Assembly (NCBI GenBank): GCA_031258995.1
Contig: JAIRMB010000054.1
Span: forward strand, 1-8,274
DNA length: 8,274 nt
Direction of reading: 5' to 3'
DNA from: Puniceicoccales bacterium
GTDB taxonomy: Bacteria; Verrucomicrobiota; Verrucomicrobiia; Opitutales; JAIRLM01
Shown here: positions 1 through 6,617 of the stretch, one piece after another
Numbering within the stretch: position 1 is the first letter of the stretch
How the letters are laid out: each line of letters starts with the position of its first letter
Translations under genes and position numbers: made by a program
Notes under the pieces: generated by a model
What the model was told of the DNA's origin: nothing
The model's database searches: none
Seen by the model: the letters and a program-made list of their open reading frames with translations, nothing else

Positions 1-7
1 ACTAGGG

Positions 8-1564
8 GTGGTGCCGGATGGGGAAGAGTTGCGGCAGATGCGTGACCTGTACGACGCCATCATCGCGCGATGCGATGAAAAACGGGACATATCTACCGAG
101 GATTACGCTCTGTATTGCAGCAAGATTTTTGCCATTGCGGCAAATCATCGAATGAGCAAGAAAGAAGAAAATATTAGGGATGCTTACGACAGAGTGCAGA
201 AGTATATGGACGAATGGAATAGCTATCCGCAGCGCGTACTGGTCGACGGCATGCGGAATGACTATGTTAGGTTCGGCACGGCGAGATTTGGTTTCTCTGA
301 TAAAGGAAATAGTTCGAAAATTGCTGACTACGATTGGGGTCTTTTTTCGGGCGCCGATCGCCGTTCGGATGGACGTTTTTACTACTCCGACAATAAGATC
401 CACGCGCACAATAGTCCTAAATGGAAAAATTTTGGTACTACCTCGTCAGGTGTTGCATGGGATACGGTCGCTGTTACGGATCCCTACGACGCTTGCTATT
501 GGAAAAAGGTGGAAGCAGTAGAAGATTTACCCTGTTCGGCAGATAATCTATTGCCGTATGCCGACGTACAAGATTGCTGGTACTTCGATCCACGGCTGCA
601 GTCCAAAATTCCGGGCTTTGGCCCATTTCTAATGGCGGACTGGGATGGTAACCTGGAAAATTTGAAATCTTCCGACGGAACGAATCCGAGCGAATGTGAA
701 TATTTTTCTGGGTTTGGTCCCGAGACTCTACTGGTAAATGACAACGACGAACGTCAGTTTTCCTACTACTACCCGAATGACGCCAAAAGTGATCCGGGAG
801 CGAAACAGGCGTCCTATTTGGATTCGCAAAGGAAGTGCCCAGACTACTCCGTGCGGATTTTTTTTCACGACGATAGCCCCCCAAATAGTTGGCGTGAGCT
901 GGAAAGCTCCATGGCAAAAAATCTGCAAAGTAAATGGCGGAGCGGGACGTATGAGGGCGTACATCTGCTGCCGGAGGCCTGTTTTTCCGACGATGGCTTT
1001 TCCGATGTTTTTCATCAAATCTGCGGACGTATTGCCCAAGGCACGGACCAGGACGATTCGCTCGGAAAAATTACATTTGAGCTCAAATGGGGAACGGGGG
1101 ACCACGATGTGGGTAGCACATTCGTAGTTTCTAAGATCTCGGTAGGTGCTACGGAATATGTTAATTCTTCCGCTCAGCACCTAAGCGGAGTGGAATGCGG
1201 TGGAATTCCAGCTTCGGCGTTTCAGATGCCACAGGTGGGCCAAGGCCAGGACTCGACGGCCGTGGATTTTTGGAATATTCCTACCGCCGTGAGCGGTGGC
1301 GTTCCAACGGCGCAGGAATACCTGCTCGATTTGAACCCCTGCGCCGTGGCCGGCCAACTGAGATTGGCTTCCGGCCACGTCGACTGTTGGTCGGACGCCC
1401 TGCGCATCTACAGTGACCAGCTTTCCGCTGAAAATACGAGAAAGACGAACGATGTGCAGAGGTTTCTAACCATGTCACAGCAAATTATTTCATTTGCGAC
1501 GAGTTTTCAAAAGGGCATCAAACAGGGGGCGGACACGGTGACTGCCGGCATACAAGGCCGTTAA
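8..1564 (+). CDS. Unrecognised large protein heading a type III translocon operon; candidate tip/filament protein, 5' end uncertain
   Basis: I do not recognise this protein. The frame is open from the window edge. The first usable start is a GTG at 8 and the next is an ATG at 38. No ribosome binding site can be judged, so the gene may begin upstream and be cut by the contig end. It has three parts: a charged, probably helical N-terminus (residues 1-75), a central glycine-, aspartate- and aromatic-rich region (about 85-430) that looks globular and beta-rich, and a helical C-terminus (about 460-505). There is no signal peptide or membrane segment. It holds 12 Trp and 12 Cys, many for a type III substrate. 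Residues 465-503 align without gaps to the end of the next gene's product (shared L, R, Y, D, S, T, Q, SQQ and A). A helix, globular insert, helix plan recalls tip proteins such as IpaD or LcrV, but that is inference. It is followed after 28 nt by the next operon gene. Confidence 0.82.
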   Translation: MVPDGEELRQMRDLYDAIIARCDEKRDISTEDYALYCSKIFAIAANHRMSKKEENIRDAYDRVQKYMDEWNSYPQRVLVDGMRNDYVRFGTARFGFSDKGNSSKIADYDWGLFSGADRRSDGRFYYSDNKIHAHNSPKWKNFGTTSSGVAWDTVAVTDPYDACYWKKVEAVEDLPCSADNLLPYADVQDCWYFDPRLQSKIPGFGPFLMADWDGNLENLKSSDGTNPSECEYFSGFGPETLLVNDNDERQFSYYYPNDAKSDPGAKQASYLDSQRKCPDYSVRIFFHDDSPPNSWRELESSMAKNLQSKWRSGTYEGVHLLPEACFSDDGFSDVFHQICGRIAQGTDQDDSLGKITFELKWGTGDHDVGSTFVVSKISVGATEYVNSSAQHLSGVECGGIPASAFQMPQVGQGQDSTAVDFWNIPTAVSGGVPTAQEYLLDLNPCAVAGQLRLASGHVDCWSDALRIYSDQLSAENTRKTNDVQRFLTMSQQIISFATSFQKGIKQGADTVTAGIQGR

Positions 1565-1578
1565 ATGACATGGACGAT

Positions 1579-1583
1579 GGAGG
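1579..1583 (+). promoter_or_regulatory. Ribosome binding site for the 321-aa gene
   Basis: GGAGG lies 9 nt upstream of the ATG at 1593, inside the 28-nt gap after the first gene. It fixes the start of the second operon gene. No promoter-like element is evident in this gap, which fits co-transcription with the first gene. Confidence 0.7.
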
Positions 1584-1592
1584 TATACGATA

Positions 1593-2558
1593 ATGGCGCT
1601 AGATGTTGTAACATTACGATTGGCATTCCCTTCCATTTTTTCGTCCTCCACGGACGTCCCGATGGATTACGGGACACTTTGCGCCATGCTCGCCATTGAT
1701 GACACATTTAACTGTGACAGGAATAGCTATGCCTATGATGGCAGCTTTGCGTCGGAGGCTGTTGCTGTGGCTACCTATGAAAATACGTCCGACAAAATAT
1801 TTAATCTCTACGCCAGGAGTCCCGGCAGTACCGCTACAGCTGCTACTCCAGACAGCTACAACATTGTTGCTAATCCAGATTCTCTTTTTCATACGAGCTG
1901 CGATCTTTTTCTGAAAAAAAAAGATGACCATTCCTATGTTAATATCTATTCGCTGTGTTACCCGACGCTGTCGTCTTCCGTCGTCTATGACACGGCACTT
2001 CGGGTATCAGCCCTGCTCTACGCCATGGCGAGTTTGCGTCGGAAATTTCTTTTTTTACGGCTAAAAGACACGCAGGCCATGAATGCGGAACAGGAGCGTC
2101 TTATTGCACATTATAAAGATGTGCAAATTTTGGTCGACGAATTGCGCATACTGGACGCGTCCGAAACGGATAGCAAGAAGTACGCACAACTTCCTCCTCC
2201 ATTCGATGCTATCGTCTTTATGGTGGATAGGAGGCTGATGGATTCCATTTCTGTTGGCGGGAAAATGGATAAAAGCTATTTTGATACAATTCGGGCCTAC
2301 ATTGCAGATCCGACGGATGCCAGTAAGGAGGCGGCCGCGCGAAGTGCGGTGGATGGGGCCACGCTGGATCGGAATGCCATGGCCATTTTGGGCGATCTTC
2401 TACGCTCCTACGGAGATCGAGTGTCAAGTCTCGTTTCGGAAAGCACAACCCAACTACAGCTAGAAATGCAATTTTCTCAGCAAGACACGGCGATGGCGTC
2501 CACGCTTATGACACAAGTGCAAAATTTAAGAGATGACGAAATCAGAAATGTGCAGTAG
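1593..2558 (+). CDS. Putative type III secreted filament-like (EspA-like) protein
   Basis: This 321-aa protein is not recognised by overall sequence. The ATG at 1593 has a GGAGG site 9 nt upstream. Residues 1-125 are mixed and possibly globular. Residues 130-190 look helical. Residues 196-240 contain a KYAQLP stretch and then an AYIADP stretch. Residues 260-316 form a Gln/Ser/Thr-rich amphipathic helix reaching almost to the C-terminus. From memory, EspA, the filament subunit of enteropathogenic E. coli, has a similar series: a helix, an AQLP motif, a YINDP motif, then a long C-terminal coiled-coil helix. The match is suggestive, not proof. EspA is about 192 aa, so this protein would carry an extra N-terminal domain. 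The C-terminal block (residues 270-308) also matches the preceding gene's product. Its chaperone may be the TPR protein encoded 12 nt downstream or an unseen one. A run of nine A falls in codons 108-110. It could alternatively be an unrelated secreted substrate. Confidence 0.82.
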   Translation: MALDVVTLRLAFPSIFSSSTDVPMDYGTLCAMLAIDDTFNCDRNSYAYDGSFASEAVAVATYENTSDKIFNLYARSPGSTATAATPDSYNIVANPDSLFHTSCDLFLKKKDDHSYVNIYSLCYPTLSSSVVYDTALRVSALLYAMASLRRKFLFLRLKDTQAMNAEQERLIAHYKDVQILVDELRILDASETDSKKYAQLPPPFDAIVFMVDRRLMDSISVGGKMDKSYFDTIRAYIADPTDASKEAAARSAVDGATLDRNAMAILGDLLRSYGDRVSSLVSESTTQLQLEMQFSQQDTAMASTLMTQVQNLRDDEIRNVQ

Positions 2559-2570
2559 AATTGCTTTGGA

Positions 2571-3149
2571 GTGATGGAAGAAAATGAGACAGATCGACTC
2601 TGGCGGAAGAACATCGAAGATCTTGCGGAGATGGTCAATGGAGCTGTGGAGGAACTAAAAGAGGTGGGAAATTTGGGCGACGGGATCGGTATCACGGAAG
2701 AGGAAAAACAGCAAGCTTACGTCCTCGGCTATCATCTTTTTCAGCAAAAAAAATATGATAGGGCGATTGTGATTTTTCGCGCCTTGAACGCGTTGGACCC
2801 GCTTAGCCCGACTTTTGCGAAGGCCTACGCATCCGCCCTACATATGAGCGGAGATCGGGCTGCCGCCGCCTTCCACTACTTGATGGCCTACTTCATACAT
2901 CCGGAGGATCTGGAGCTTGTTTTGCTATGCGGTCGCTGCGCAGTGGAGCTAGGACAGCCGGAACAGGCTTACCTTCTATTAAACGGAGTTAGCAGCATTC
3001 AGCAGCTGATGGTGCAGGTGAAGGATAAAAAACAAATTGAAGTCCTTCGCACATTTACGAAAGCGTTGCGGGAAAAATTGCAAAAGGAAGAAGTGAAAGA
3101 GAGGGGCAGGGAAGTGAAAAAGAAAACGGCTAGCATGAGAGAAGGATAG
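2571..3149 (+). CDS. sycD: Type III secretion class II chaperone, SycD/LcrH family (TPR protein)
   Basis: Class II chaperones of this family bind the hydrophobic translocators in the bacterial cytoplasm, keep them soluble and deliver them to the secretion machine. The 192-aa product has a helical, acidic N-terminus and then three tetratricopeptide repeats at about residues 47-80, 81-114 and 115-148. The first contains the family-typical YVLGYHLFQQKKYDRAIVIF and ALNALDP stretches, and later repeats carry GDRAAAAFHY and GQPEQAYLLL. The charged tail (165-190) is longer than in Yersinia LcrH (about 168 aa). The genes immediately downstream encode the two expected clients. The start could be GTG 2571 or ATG 2574, adjacent codons differing by one residue. 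The only Shine-Dalgarno-like GGAG (2568-2571) sits too close to either, so translation may be coupled to the upstream stop 12 nt away. A run of eight A lies at 2746-2753. Confidence 0.93.
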   Translation: MMEENETDRLWRKNIEDLAEMVNGAVEELKEVGNLGDGIGITEEEKQQAYVLGYHLFQQKKYDRAIVIFRALNALDPLSPTFAKAYASALHMSGDRAAAAFHYLMAYFIHPEDLELVLLCGRCAVELGQPEQAYLLLNGVSSIQQLMVQVKDKKQIEVLRTFTKALREKLQKEEVKERGREVKKKTASMREG

Positions 3150-3153
3150 GGCT

Positions 3154-4464
3154 GTGACGGTTGCCACAACAGACGATCTATGCGTGGTCTATCTTCCCGA
3201 TATGGGGTGGACTTTTTTTTCCTGGGATGGCAGCGCATGGAGTTCCGTTGATCTAGAGGGAAAAGATTTACCAGTCTATCGCTATACTAATGAATCCGTA
3301 AAAACGACAACGGGTGAAACGGATGTGGTGAATCCTCTGAAAATTCCAGCGGACCGCATCGGCTTCTATCATTCCCATTTGGTAAATCGCAGCAACAGTC
3401 CCCATGCCAGTACATTAGCAGAGGATCAAATCCGAAACGGCGCTTCCGATTCTTGTCCTTTTCAGCAAAATATCAGTACAATTGTAAAAGATCCCCTTCT
3501 TTCACCCTTTCCAGTCTCCTATTTCAAAAGAATTCCGTCCGGCAGCAATGAAATGCAGATGCTGCTGGACAGTCAAATTGCTACCGCTCTCTATGACTCG
3601 ATTAATTCTGTGCTGCCTTCCGCGATGAGTGCCGCAAGTCTGTTGAATGCCGTCCTCAGCGTCGGTACCAATATTCAAAAATCCATACTGCAAAAAACGG
3701 AATCGTGCCTGCAGTTGCAGCAATACATACAAGAGTATGTGGCTACCATGTCGAATCTTGCGCTTTTAAAGATATTACAAAATCCAGCATTTTCGGCGAT
3801 GATTGGCATCGCAATGGCCCTATTCGCAGTCGCCGCCGTTCTATTTAGCCTCGCAGGAGCGACTTTCGGCATTAGCGTAGCCATTGCCGTTATTTGTCTG
3901 GTAGCGGCAATTCTGCTAATTACTTACATTGTCGAGCTCAGTCTTGCCTATGCGAGCGATCACAAAAACCTCGCAAATTTACGTGATGCCCACGGAAAGG
4001 GTACGGAATTTTACAAATATTACGATAGCGCATTGAAGAATTTAACAATAGCGTTTGCAGTATTTGTTGGTGTTTTGCTCCTTACCGTAGCCCTTTCCTT
4101 TGTCTGCGCTTACTTCTTCGTCACGCCGTCCACCACCACAGTAAGTGAGATAGTGGCGCGCATGGTCATGTCCGTTGCCGGCGCCGTAAGTGCGAATGCT
4201 ACAGAGACGAGCGCGATAGGTCAAATCTATAACGGATACATGCAAAAGGATAATGCTGAAATGATATATGACTACACACTAAAGAATGCAAAAATGCAGC
4301 AGTGGGAGGCGGAATCGTCCTATTTCTCCGCCATGCAGGATCGCATATCACAGTCCGTGAAAAACATATGGGATTATATAGAGCAGCTCTATAAGACGCA
4401 GTCCGATCTCATCAAGACGCTCAGTGATGGCTCCTTAGCCATTACAAGATGTATCGTAATATAG
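3154..4464 (+). CDS. copB: CopB-like type III hydrophobic translocator (YopB/IpaB family)
   Basis: Proteins of this family are secreted through the injectisome and insert into the host membrane to form the translocation pore. The 436-aa product starts at GTG 3154, with AAGGA (3142-3146) 7 nt upstream and a 4-nt gap from the chaperone gene. The soluble N-terminal half includes a predicted helical stretch at about 132-205. It is followed by two closely spaced hydrophobic helices (about 213-235 and 239-262), a charged linker, and a third strong hydrophobic segment (about 297-323). The tail after residue 360 is amphipathic and probably coiled. The position directly after a SycD gene and before a CopD-like gene, plus the internal membrane segments, supports CopB. 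A proline-rich PLLSPFP (114-120) resembles, but does not exactly match, the PxLxxP chaperone-binding motif of translocators. The closest relative could be either chlamydial copy, CopB or CopB2; this cannot be decided here. Confidence 0.82.
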   Translation: MTVATTDDLCVVYLPDMGWTFFSWDGSAWSSVDLEGKDLPVYRYTNESVKTTTGETDVVNPLKIPADRIGFYHSHLVNRSNSPHASTLAEDQIRNGASDSCPFQQNISTIVKDPLLSPFPVSYFKRIPSGSNEMQMLLDSQIATALYDSINSVLPSAMSAASLLNAVLSVGTNIQKSILQKTESCLQLQQYIQEYVATMSNLALLKILQNPAFSAMIGIAMALFAVAAVLFSLAGATFGISVAIAVICLVAAILLITYIVELSLAYASDHKNLANLRDAHGKGTEFYKYYDSALKNLTIAFAVFVGVLLLTVALSFVCAYFFVTPSTTTVSEIVARMVMSVAGAVSANATETSAIGQIYNGYMQKDNAEMIYDYTLKNAKMQQWEAESSYFSAMQDRISQSVKNIWDYIEQLYKTQSDLIKTLSDGSLAITRCIVI

Positions 4465-4468
4465 GAGG
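4463..4468 (+). promoter_or_regulatory. Strong ribosome binding site of copD, overlapping the copB stop
   Basis: A perfect AGGAGG lies 5 nt before the ATG at 4474. Its first two bases are the last two bases of the copB TAG stop (4462-4464). Ribosomes finishing copB would therefore sit on the copD site, which favours translational coupling of the two translocators. Confidence 0.8.
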
Positions 4469-4473
4469 ATATT

Positions 4474-5760
4474 ATGGCAACCGATTTGCAGAGTCCATGC
4501 GCATTCCCGCGCGAAGAGGCATATGAGCCCCTCCTCCCCGCGTATGAGCCGAAAGAGCTGGGCGTGGATGGGCTCAGCATTCAAGAGCGAGGCCAAAGGG
4601 CCGTACGGATAACGGAAGAGAACGGTAGAGTCAGCGGTGGAAAGGGATCTTCTGCGGTCCAGGGTGAAGGCATTGTGCCGGCCGCTTCCGTGTTTGCCCA
4701 CTTGCCCGCGGAATTGCTGGCCGATCCAGCGGATGTCGTACCGAAGCCGATTTCCGGAATGCCCGCCTCCGCAGGCGCGGAAGACCCCATTTTACCTATC
4801 GAAAATATGCAGAATAAAGTGGAGGCTCTTGTGCAAGGGGTAGAAGATCTGCGGGACCGGGGCAGTGCCACGGCCGGTAATATGCCCAGGACTATCGCTC
4901 TTACCGCAGCGCTTACGAATGCAGACGCGGCGGCGGCGGCCGGACATCTTTCGCCCAAAGACCCGCGTGTTGTGGCGGGGCGGGCGGCAATGCGCCGGAT
5001 AGATCGCATTCTTACCAAGGTGCACGCATCGAATCGCGAACCGACAGCGAACGAAGCAAAGCAAATTGGAAACAATACGGCTCGTTGGATCGGCGGCCTC
5101 GCTGCCCAAGGAGTAATCGATCCTGTTTTTGCCGCCGAACAGCAAGGCCGCCTGAGGGGCGCTCTGAGAGCGGGCGCGCGAGGCGCAACGCCGGCGGACG
5201 GAGGGATGACGACCGGCGACATTATGGCCCTAATCGCCGAAGTACTTACAAAAGCCGCCGATAATGCGAACGAAATGCGCTACCAGGAGAGCCAAGCTTC
5301 TTTGAGTGGCATTCAGGCAAGTCGGCGAGAAGCGGAGATGGCGGCGGAACTAAAAAAACAAAGCGCCGAAAAAGATAGGAGTGCAGCCGAAAAACAGGCG
5401 ACGGGCCAAATAGTTAGCGGCTTTGTTTCCGGATTGACTGCACTCATCGGAGGAGGTCTTACGGTCGCTAAACCGGCTGTTTCACAGGTCTTTAGCCAGG
5501 TTGGCAGTTCCGCCGGCAGTGTCACTGAAGGTTTTTTTAAATTGCAAGCGGCGGGCCTGCAGCTCAGTTCCAAATTGGACCTGGCGCAGGCTGACCTCGT
5601 AGCTGCCTACGGTCAGCAGGACAGCACCCTCGCTCAGCGTACCCAAAGCTCCGCGCAAGACCAGGGCCAATTGATGCAAACGCTCATACGCGCCTTCAAC
5701 GAGCTCATTTCCGCAATGAACCAGACCATCATTGCACAGACACAGGCCGTGGGACGCTAG
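4474..5760 (+). CDS. copD: CopD-like type III minor translocator (YopD/IpaC family)
   Basis: CopD-type proteins are the second subunit of the type III translocation pore and work with CopB. The ATG at 4474 is fixed by a consensus AGGAGG. The 428-aa product has a polar, proline-containing N-terminus (1-105) and an alanine-rich helical middle (about 110-240). A charged coiled-coil stretch follows (about 262-308). One moderately hydrophobic glycine-rich segment (about 312-334) is the only candidate membrane helix. The C-terminus is Gln/Ala-rich and predicted to be coiled (365-425). One weak hydrophobic segment flanked by coiled coils, in a gene that ends a SycD-CopB cluster, is the expected plan, and the length is close to chlamydial CopD. 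No clean PxLxxP motif was found. It is the last gene of the plus-strand operon and converges on the Inc-like gene 17 nt away. Identity rests mainly on context and architecture. Confidence 0.8.
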   Translation: MATDLQSPCAFPREEAYEPLLPAYEPKELGVDGLSIQERGQRAVRITEENGRVSGGKGSSAVQGEGIVPAASVFAHLPAELLADPADVVPKPISGMPASAGAEDPILPIENMQNKVEALVQGVEDLRDRGSATAGNMPRTIALTAALTNADAAAAAGHLSPKDPRVVAGRAAMRRIDRILTKVHASNREPTANEAKQIGNNTARWIGGLAAQGVIDPVFAAEQQGRLRGALRAGARGATPADGGMTTGDIMALIAEVLTKAADNANEMRYQESQASLSGIQASRREAEMAAELKKQSAEKDRSAAEKQATGQIVSGFVSGLTALIGGGLTVAKPAVSQVFSQVGSSAGSVTEGFFKLQAAGLQLSSKLDLAQADLVAAYGQQDSTLAQRTQSSAQDQGQLMQTLIRAFNELISAMNQTIIAQTQAVGR

Positions 5761-5777
5761 GCCTGCGCCAAAATCTT

Positions 5778-6545
5778 TCACGACAGCGGATGGGCAGGGC
5801 AGCCGCCGTGGCGGCGGACATACTCCGCCTCCAGCCGCTCCGCTTCCTTCGTCACAACGCACGAGGCATAGACCTGCATGCCGATGGCTACGAGAAGAAC
5901 AGTTCCACCCAATGCCCCGGAAATGCCACTCCCGAGACCTGCCAGATCAGGGCCCATCGTCGCCGCAAGCACGATCGCGAGAACCACACAAGCAGCGCCT
6001 GATATCAAAAGCACTCTTCTACAACCTTTATTCCAATTGCCGCCGCCGCCGCCGACAGAAATGCTATGCCTATCAACATCGTGCCTATCTCGATCAAAAA
6101 ACGCCTGAAAGACTTCCGCCGCTTCCCTATCCTGCGATGAGCGGATCAAAATCGCATCCCGTACTAACTGGAAGCTCTCATAGGATAAGCCAGCGGTAAG
6201 TTCTTGAAAACACTTCCAGCAGGGGCGAAGTCCCTCCAACGACACAGGCGGGCGGGCGCCACTATCCAACGAGTACGTCTCAACGGCAGCACCCTGTAAA
6301 AGCGGCTGACGCATGGACGGAGCCGCGGCCGCCCCACGCATATCTACGCCCCGACTCCGCGCAGCGACCAACCCTGCGATCGCCGTAGGAAGCTGCCCCT
6401 CTTCTTCGGCCGTTAGCCCATAGGACACAGCCAACCCGTGAAGTCGGACATTATCCTGCCCATCGATACCTCGAGCGGCGGCGTCCGCCGCCGCCTCATA
6501 AAATTCCACGCGTAAATCCACAGGGCAATCTCGCAAACCGCACAT
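5778..6545 (-). CDS. Candidate Inc-type membrane protein with bilobed hydrophobic hairpin
   Basis: This 255-aa protein matches no family I can name. Its N-terminal 175 residues are soluble and rich in Ala, Arg and acidic residues. They include a CWKC pair near residue 110 and a five-glycine run near 165-169. The C-terminal part has two hydrophobic helices (about 178-197 and 205-231) joined by a short glycine-rich loop, then a short charged tail. A closely spaced helix pair of this kind is the hallmark of chlamydial Inc proteins, which are type III secreted and sit in the inclusion membrane with both ends in the host cytosol. The start chosen is ATG 6545, because GGAG (6551-6554) lies 5 nt before it. 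A GTG at 6551 would overlap that site. It is convergent with copD. It could instead be an ordinary inner-membrane protein; there is no N-terminal signal peptide. Confidence 0.72.
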   Translation of the reverse strand: MCGLRDCPVDLRVEFYEAAADAAARGIDGQDNVRLHGLAVSYGLTAEEEGQLPTAIAGLVAARSRGVDMRGAAAAPSMRQPLLQGAAVETYSLDSGARPPVSLEGLRPCWKCFQELTAGLSYESFQLVRDAILIRSSQDREAAEVFQAFFDRDRHDVDRHSISVGGGGGNWNKGCRRVLLISGAACVVLAIVLAATMGPDLAGLGSGISGALGGTVLLVAIGMQVYASCVVTKEAERLEAEYVRRHGGCPAHPLS

Positions 6546-6550
6546 CGCCA

Positions 6551-6554
6551 CTCC
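6551..6554 (-). promoter_or_regulatory. Ribosome binding site deciding the start of the Inc-like gene
   Basis: GGAG on the minus strand ends 5 nt before ATG 6545. The alternative GTG (6549-6551) overlaps this motif and would have no site of its own, so the ATG is preferred. Confidence 0.6.
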
Positions 6555-6568
6555 AGAATAGACTTATA

Positions 6569-6597
6569 TTTTTACATTTTTATAAGCTTATACGCAA
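6569..6597 (-). promoter_or_regulatory. Possible sigma-70-like promoter for the Inc-like gene, containing a 12-bp palindrome
   Basis: This AT-rich spacer lies between rplS and the Inc-like gene. On the minus strand TTGCGT (6592-6597) and TAAAAA (6569-6574) are 17 nt apart, a weak match to -35 and -10 boxes. A perfect 12-bp palindrome TATAAGCTTATA (6581-6592) lies between them and could be an operator or just AT-rich chance. A stronger -10-like TATAAG (6563-6568) has no good partner. The local drop in GC against GC-rich neighbours is the main support. Confidence 0.25.
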
Positions 6598-6617
6598 CGG
6601 CGGCCGCACGGAACAGT

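Noticed and set aside
4581..5222. Long minus-strand open frame (213 codons) inside copD.
   Set aside because: It is Ala/Arg/Pro-rich low-complexity translation opposite a well-supported gene with a strong ribosome binding site.
5802..5815. GC-rich hairpin (GCCGCC, GT, GGCGGC) 42 nt after copD, considered as a terminator of the translocon operon.
   Set aside because: It lies within the coding 3' end of the Inc-like gene, has a loop of only two bases and no following T-run on either strand.
6039..6053. (GCC)5 trinucleotide repeat, considered as a phase-variable tract.
   Set aside because: It is in frame and encodes a Gly5 linker, so length change would not shift the frame; five units are too few to claim variation.
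5732..6199. Plus-strand 155-codon open frame across the end of copD.
   Set aside because: It overlaps the Inc-like gene antisense, is rich in Arg, His and Pro as expected for a shadow frame, and has no ribosome binding site.
6600..6607. GCGGCCGC palindrome after rplS, considered as an rplS terminator stem.
   Set aside because: It has no loop and no adjacent T-run; short GC palindromes are expected by chance in GC-rich DNA.
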